Shown: piece by piece, positions 8,170 through 13,255 of the stretch
Layout of the letters: each line of letters opens with the position of its first letter
How positions within the stretch are numbered: the stretch's first letter is position 1
Made by a program: the position numbers and the translations under genes
The notes under the pieces: model-generated
The model's input: the letters and a program-made list of their open reading frames with translations, nothing else
Databases searched by the model: none
What the model was told of the DNA's origin: nothing
Source: Allomyces macrogynus ATCC 38327
Lineage: Eukaryota; Blastocladiomycota; Blastocladiomycetes; Blastocladiales; Blastocladiaceae
Reading direction: 5' to 3'
DNA: 13,255 bases
Assembly (NCBI GenBank): GCA_000151295.1
Contig: GG745348.1
Span: forward strand, 934,331-947,585

Positions 8170-11100
8170 TCAGTCCCCCAACGTCCGCGCAATCCACCGG
8201 AGCTGCTCGTCCTTGGCAAACAGCGCCGTGAACCGCGCGCGCACATGCTCCTCGAGGGACACGGCCGCGGCCGCAGCTCCGGGCGTCGCCGCGCCGCTCG
8301 CCGCCGCCGTGGACAACTTGCCGGTCAGCTCGTAAGCCTCGGCGATCTTGCCCGCGACGGCTCCGCTTCCCGTAGGCCCACCAACGCGCTCCTTGACCCA
8401 CGTCACCGTTGTGACTGCAACATTATCAAACGATGCGCTGGCCCCGGACCGCAGCCGTCTGCCCGACCCGCCAACCGACGACTCGTGGCTCCCCAATCTG
8501 CCGTCAAGCGTCGCGATTGCCGCGCCGGAGTCCTGCACGTTACGCACACTCGTGTCGTGCGCGACACTCGCCGCCGAACTCGCCGCCAGCAGCATCTCGG
8601 ATTTGGCCGCCGACAACCGCCGTGCCGATCGTGCGCCGCGGGTGCGTGCGCCGTGTCGTGGTCGCCGACGGCCAGCTTGGCCGATGGCCGACGCGCATTT
8701 GCTGCACTGCCCGTCGCGGGCTTGCGCGGGGATCCGGACGTCGCACTTGTTGACGCTGCGCGCGACGCGGTGCCCGCCGAGTGCGTGCCAGCCGCTGCCG
8801 GTGCGATCGTCGCTGCATTGTCATCGGTGGTCGCCGATGCAGTGCTCGCGCTCGCGCCGAGCACGTCATGACCCGCATGTCCTGACGGAGCGTGCGCGAT
8901 CGCAACCGCGCGATGCCCCGACGACCCGGGTTTCCGCGCATCCCCCGCGCCGGCACTCGCCGTGCCCATCCCTGCCGCCGCACTCGTCCCGCGCGACAAG
9001 TGCGCCGCTGGGCGGAACGCGTTCCTTGGACTCGGTGCGCTCCCGGGCAAGAACCCTGGCACCGTCGGCGGCCGCGGCCGCGCGGGTGCGGAAAGCGCGT
9101 CGGCGCCCGGCCGGGAACTCGCAAATACTTCAAACAGGACCTCGAACAACTCGATCGCAACGAGCGGGTACTCGAGGTAGATCCCCGCGTCGGCCGTGAG
9201 CCACGGAATGCATCCAGCGAGCACGTGCACGAGCCGACCCACGTCGTCGACGGCGACGAGATCCACAGCGATCAGCAGTTGCAGGACGTGCCCGACGTGC
9301 CAGTGCGGTCGGTGCGCGTGCAGCGCCGCGACGGGCGCGCGGAACGTGCCGAGCAGGGACATGAATTCGGTGTGCTGCACGCGCGGTCGCGCGAGCCACG
9401 GTTGCCGCGCGCGCACGTGCATGAGTGTTGCGACCGCGTCATCGTCGTCGTTGTGACCCACGGCAGGTGGTGGGAGTGAGACGACGCGCGCTGACGCCGA
9501 GCGCGGCCGCTTGTTCGCGAGCGTGGCCACGTCGGTCGTGAGAAAATGGTCGAGCACGACGGCGCGGACCGACCCTTCAATCATGACCTGCACCTGCAGC
9601 TTTTCGGCCGTCTTGGCGTCCACGCCGGCAGCCACCCATTGCGCCCGACTGCGCGCGCGCCGGCATAAAACGGCGGACGCCGGCGCGTAGAGCGCCTGCG
9701 CGATTCCGTCAACGTGCAGAGAAAGTCGAAGTAGTGCAGTGTTCTGGGGCGCGAGGTGTCGCAAATGGCCGTTTGCGCAGACCGCACTTGCTGTGCGCCC
9801 GTCATGCGTAGGACCGAATTCGGCGAGATCGCCGACACGCGTGAGTGACATGCGGTGCGCGCGCAGGCCAATGTCCATGAGCAAGAGGTAGAGCTGGTCG
9901 AATGTCATGCCGCACTTGAATTTCGGGTCGTCGAGGTGCGGCGCCGTCGCGTACTTGGCATAGACGTGTGTAAGCTGCGCTTGGTGCCGGCGGAAGATGG
10001 ACCCGATTTCGGTACCGTCGGGGTACGGGAACTGGTAGACGGGGACTGGGTACAAGTGTGGGGTCAAATGGTGGTCATCGCGTCGCGGAAGTTGAGGACG
10101 GTAACCGGCAAGTACCTCCTTCAAAAAGCGCCAATGGCGCGACCATTTGGTCGCGGTGCCACTCGCCCTCGTGAATGCGCCCGTACCGATCGCGAAACAG
10201 CGCGTTCCCGTGCTTTTGGTTCCCGGCAAAGTCACCGACGTAAATTGACCCGTCGGCGTACTGGAAGGCGCCCTTGCCGTGTCTCTGGTTGTCGACAAAG
10301 TCGCCTAGTTCCCACGGTCAGGCCACGGCATCCAACCAACGCGCACGTCAGCAAACCAAGAAAACAACATGTACCCTCGTACCAATTGCGCGCGTGGTAG
10401 TATTGCTCGCTTGGCGACTCACCCGGCTGTCGTACGCGGTGCCAGAGGTAGATCCCGCGGCCGTGCATGAGCCCGTGGTGCCACTCGCCGTCATACTCTT
10501 GGCCGAGATCGGGCCAGACCATGGTGCCGCGGCCGTGACGCACGCCCTCGTGCCATTGACCCGTGTAGACGGCGCCACTCGGGTAGTGCATTTGGCCGGA
10601 CCCGTGCCGCTGGCCAAACAGGAACGAGCCCTCGTAGAACGACAGAGGCGATTCCGAGTAGGTCATTTTGCCCTGGAAGAACGAGAGCAAACATGATTGA
10701 GCGTGAACCGACGCGACTTTGGATTCGATGGGAATAGAAATCGTACCTTGCCGTGCGGCATGCTCATAACCCACTGCCCTTCGTAAACGATGCCTGATGC
10801 GAGTCGGATTCGCCCTACACATCCCACCCCACAACGAATGAGATCCAGCGTCCCCATCCCGAATCCCACAGACAATTCGCCGTACCGTTCCCACACCGCA
10901 AATTATTGCTCACATCGCCCTCGTACTCGCTGCCATCGCGCCACATGAACCGCCCGCGGCCCTCGATGCGATTCCGCGCAAACTCGCCGCGGTAAACGGT
11001 CCCCGACGGCGCCCACTCGTACATGCCGCTACTCCCGTGCATTTCGCCCTCGTGCAACGCGCCGCGGTAGGTACTGCCATTCACGAACCGAATCGTCGTG

Positions 11101-11513
11101 ACGACCTCGTCGTCTCGGTCAGCGTCGGCGTCGGTTCGTCCCATGTCGCCATTCAGGTCGGCCGCACAGCTGCGCGACCTCGCTGAACCACCATCAAGTC
11201 CGAGCGTGAGTGCCGGGAGCGCCGTCACGGGTCGCGGGACCAGGAGTCCGTCACCTGCCCTTGACGGGTCGGGCGCGAGCGTGGCGAGTCCTGGTGCTGA
11301 TGCAGCCAATGGAGACTTGCGCCCGAGTGGAGTCGCGAGCGCAAGTCCGAGCCGGCGCGGTGCGGGAGGGATATCGTCGGGCGGTACGAGGCGGCCAATC
11401 AGGTGGCCGAGGTCGAGTAGCGGACTGGTCGCGAGCATGGCGGGCGTGACGGCGACAGTGGCGGTGGGGTGTAGGGTGTCGCTGCCTGCGGGAGTCGGCT
11501 CGGACGTGATCAT
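8170..11513 (-). CDS. RSPH10B: Radial spoke head 10 homologue B (MORN-repeat axonemal protein)
   Basis: Exons read 10886-11513, 10747-10814, 10375-10672, 10116-10304 and 8170-10045; all four introns (71, 74, 70, 70 nt) restore the frame. Residues 1 to about 140 are Pro/Ala/Leu-rich and disordered. Ten MORN repeats follow (residues ~149-392), for example YEGSFLFGQRHGSGQM and YTGQWHEGVRHGRGTM. The post-MORN region matches RSPH10B: FRRHQAQLTHVYAKYA, FDQLYLLLMDIGLRAHRMSL, NTALLRLSL and YPLVAIELFEVLFEVF. A long Ala/Ser/Gly/Pro linker comes next. The last ~140 residues (FDNVAVTTVTWVKERVG to TGA 8170-8172) lie in another frame; the change falls near 8600-8690. A GT-AG segment of 74 nt (8596-8669) would restore it, giving about 994 residues, but its splice sites are weak, so a base error is equally possible. 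The family forms the radial spoke head of motile 9+2 axonemes. Membership is clear; the C-terminal join is not. Confidence 0.88.
10046..10115 (-). other. RSPH10B intron 4 (70 nt)
   Basis: It begins GTACTT, has TTTGACC as a branch-like motif, and ends TACCCAG. It joins PLALFEG to VPVYQFPYPDGTE and removes an in-frame TGA. Confidence 0.8.
10305..10374 (-). other. RSPH10B intron 3 (70 nt)
   Basis: It begins GTACAT, has branch-like GCTGACG and CCTGACC motifs, and ends AACTAG. It joins NWYEG to DFVDNQRHGKG, restoring MORN repeat 8. Confidence 0.9.
10673..10746 (-). other. RSPH10B intron 2 (74 nt)
   Basis: It begins GTACGA and ends CTTCCAG. It splits MORN repeat 4 in phase 0: SMPHGK joins GKMTY, restoring the HGKG core. 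Confidence 0.9.
10815..10885 (-). other. RSPH10B intron 1 (71 nt)
   Basis: It begins GTACGG and ends TGTGTAG. The flanking exons join as LRCGNG to RIRLASGIVYEGQW, completing MORN repeat 3 and removing an in-frame stop. Confidence 0.85.
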
Positions 11514-11909
11514 GGCGAGTAATTGCAGCGAGTTGTTGCTGGTTGTTTGGTGGTGTTAGTGCAGCAAGTTGATGTTGATGGGTGACAGAAACGGCGACGA
11601 TCGTCGCTGATCAAGGTGAGGAACACAGTCTCAGCGTGCTGTTGCACAATCTCGTCATTACCGTTGATCTCTGTTGTTTGACCCCGGCTGCCGATTGTGA
11701 CAAGTGCTGCGCGTATAGATGCTCCACAACGATAGCGTTCTTCTCCACCCAGAAACAAGTGGTAACAGGAAAGGGGTTTATATGAGATCGTCCGCGTAAT
11801 GTTGGCAGGGCAGCAGATGCGGACCAACATCACTGCTCGCGTATGTGCTGACTGTTGCGAATCGACGCCTTTCACTCTTGAAAATTCAGGATGAATATGA
11901 ATAAATCGT
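11514..11909. promoter_or_regulatory. RSPH10B upstream region and 3' end of right-hand gene
   Basis: This 396-base gap lies between the RSPH10B ATG and the stop codon at 11910-11912. It has visibly less GC than the flanking gene. A TATAAA on the minus strand (11777-11782) lies about 265 bases upstream of the ATG and could be a promoter element if the leader is long. No X-box pair for RFX-type cilia regulation was recognised by eye. Confidence 0.35.
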
Positions 11910-13255
11910 TCACACCGCACCATACGACAAGGCAGTCGCATCCGTGGCTGCAATGCGCTCATCACTCAACAAGACCACGACCAGCCGGGTCATGGCGTCG
12001 TGGCGACACTTGCCCAAAAATCGGTTCTCGTATCGTGCCAAGTCCACATTCGCAGCTACCGCCCGCGCGACCGCAGGGGAGGCAAAACTGCAAGTGGTGC
12101 TGAAACACAGACGCGTCGGGCGCAAGCCGTTCAGGGTCGTGGACAAGGTCTAGAAACGGGATCAGAATGCGGTCCACGTCTTCTTCGCTTGCGATAAATC
12201 CAACCAGCCGATTGACAGCAGAGTCAAGGACCACAATGGCAGCTTGTTGCGGCGAAAATTGCGAAAACATGGACGCGCGGTCAAGGAATGACGCCAGCGC
12301 TGGAGCGGATTCAACAGATCCAGTAGGCGGCGGAACCTCATCTGGGAGACGCCATGGTCGAGGCCATACACGGCACAGACGAGCGGGAGGAGCCAATGGC
12401 GATGCGAGGACCACATCTCGAAAGGAATTCCAATGAATATCCACGACTCGTCGGACAACGTGACATTGTCGTGCGCAACATATCAAGGTTAGCGATGTGG
12501 CCTTGAGCAATGGCATGGAGGCCGCGTAAAATGGATGGCAGCACTGTAGGATGGCACACGGTCAAGCTGAGCCAATCGATTTCTTCAACTGTTTGCCGAA
12601 TCAGAGGCGCCAGTCGCTCATTGCCGACAGCGAGTCACACAGTCTGGGCATCAACGAGCGACATGTCATCCAGGTGCCCCAAGAGACGCGGCAAAATGAT
12701 TTCGAGGCTCTGGACGAGGAGCTCGCACGACAACCAAACGTCCGAGAGGAGAATGCCAGTGAGTTCTGGAAAATCGATTCAATGGCAACGAGATTGAGCG
12801 GCGGAAAAGGAACCGCTCGAGACGTTGATGATGGATCGCCAAGTGAGTCCGCAAGCGTATCGCACAGCATTGTCAGATGTCCAATCGTGAGCGCGAGAAT
12901 CCAGTCCGAGCTCGTGGTCTGAACACGCCGAATACAAACACACATGGTTGCATTCCGAGCATGGCCGGGCGGTGCCAAGGCAAGGCGCATGAGAATCATG
13001 GGAAGCGTAAAACACTGTCCACTCTGGCCAAAGTAGCCCGTCGGCAAACGTGTAGGCAAGAGCCACGCAAGTTTGCTCGCGTCGCACTGGTCAATGGCCA
13101 TGAGAATAATGCTGAGAGATCACGAGCCCCAATTATGCGGCCAGGTGGTCAGCTTGCCGAGCGTGGCCTTGATAACTGGCCATTTCATAGATGAGACGGC
13201 ATGCTTGAAGCGGTCGCGGTCCTGGGCGGGTGAAACGTGGAAAATCGGCGAGTGG
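11910..13255 (-). pseudogene. Disrupted coding region of unknown family (runs off right edge)
   Basis: Coding-like segments follow each other on the minus strand but in different frames: 13254-13123 (HSPIFHVSPAQDRDRF), 13119-~12774 (MAIDQCDASKLAWLLPT), ~12769-12638 (LVQSLEIILPRLLGHLDD), 12634-~12477 (GNERLAPLIRQTVEEIDWL), ~12476-~12347 (DESWIFIGIPFEMW), ~12345-~12085 (AAIVVLDSAVNRLVGFIAS) and ~12085-11910 (NVDLARYENRFLGKC), ending at TGA 11910-11912. In-frame TGA codons lie at 13120-13122 and 12635-12637. Breaks near 12770, 12476, 12346 and 12070 are not explained by any GT-AG intron I could fit. The pieces are aliphatic and probably helical, with GC-rich third codon positions, so real protein-coding ancestry is likely. 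Either the gene is decaying or this stretch was poorly sequenced. I do not recognise the family. Confidence 0.55.

Larger units (their letters stand above)
10120..11069 (-). repeat. Ten MORN repeats encoded across four exons
   Basis: Successive units start Y-x-G-x-[FW] and carry a HGxG-like core about eight residues later. Units 1 and 3 (EMHGSSG, LRCGNG) and unit 10 (QMVAPL) are degenerate; units 4-8 are near-canonical. Introns interrupt units 3, 4 and 8 and follow unit 10. MORN tandems form a curved beta-sheet strip that usually binds membranes or protein partners. Confidence 0.9.

Noticed and set aside
9581..9871. Alternative minus-strand frame inside RSPH10B (VSAISPNSVLRM to TLHYFDFL) suggesting compensating frameshifts
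   Set aside because: It looks protein-like, but the main frame is uninterrupted and its NTALLRLSL segment aligns with the TTxLLRxxL region of RSPH10B.
12551..12922. 123-codon plus-strand frame (MAHGQAEPIDFF...) as the true gene at the right edge
   Set aside because: It is antisense to several minus-strand segments with better third-position GC and coherent helical composition. It has no recognised motif. It remains a weak alternative.
11910..13255. Nuclear genetic code with TGA read as Trp
   Set aside because: HUT1, RSPH10B and the 5292-7345 gene appear to end in TGA, and their Trp codons are TGG.

Overview
This is nuclear DNA from a eukaryote with compact, GC-rich genes and short introns (64-80 nt where well supported). 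A radial spoke head 10B homologue points to an organism that builds motile flagella. Gene spacing, short introns and a HUT1-type transporter fit a zoosporic fungus (Blastocladiomycota or Chytridiomycota). That placement is inference; another flagellated opisthokont is possible.

Layout, left to right. (1) 1-417, minus: N-terminal part of a PRCC-like protein running off the left edge. (2) 418-768: shared divergent promoter. (3) 769-1922, plus: CCDC174 homologue with one frame change, probably an 83-nt intron. (4) 1923-3205: long gene-poor stretch with a poly(A) signal near its start and, from about 2590 to 3122, a strongly CpG-depleted block that looks like an old methylated or mutated repeat. 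(5) 3206-3278, plus: tRNA-Arg(CCG). (6) 3510-4664, minus: HUT1/SLC35B1 nucleotide-sugar transporter, one intact exon. (7) 5292-7345, minus: unrecognised four-exon gene for a mostly helical protein of about 610 residues, with one apparent single-base frame break. (8) 8170-11513, minus: RSPH10B homologue with ten MORN repeats and four introns, whose C-terminal part lies in another frame. (9) 11910-13255, minus: coding-like sequence broken by two in-frame TGA codons and about four frame changes, running off the right edge. It is either a decaying gene or a poorly sequenced one.

The genes do not form one pathway. The PRCC/CCDC174 pair shares a promoter and both families are linked to pre-mRNA splicing or the exon junction complex, so co-expression is plausible. 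HUT1 acts in the ER membrane and RSPH10B in the axoneme. Intron donors here favour GTAC at positions 1-4, which helped set exon limits. I see no CRISPR array, prokaryotic operon, intact transposon or clearly new system. The most unusual signals are the CpG-empty block and the multiply broken gene at the right edge.
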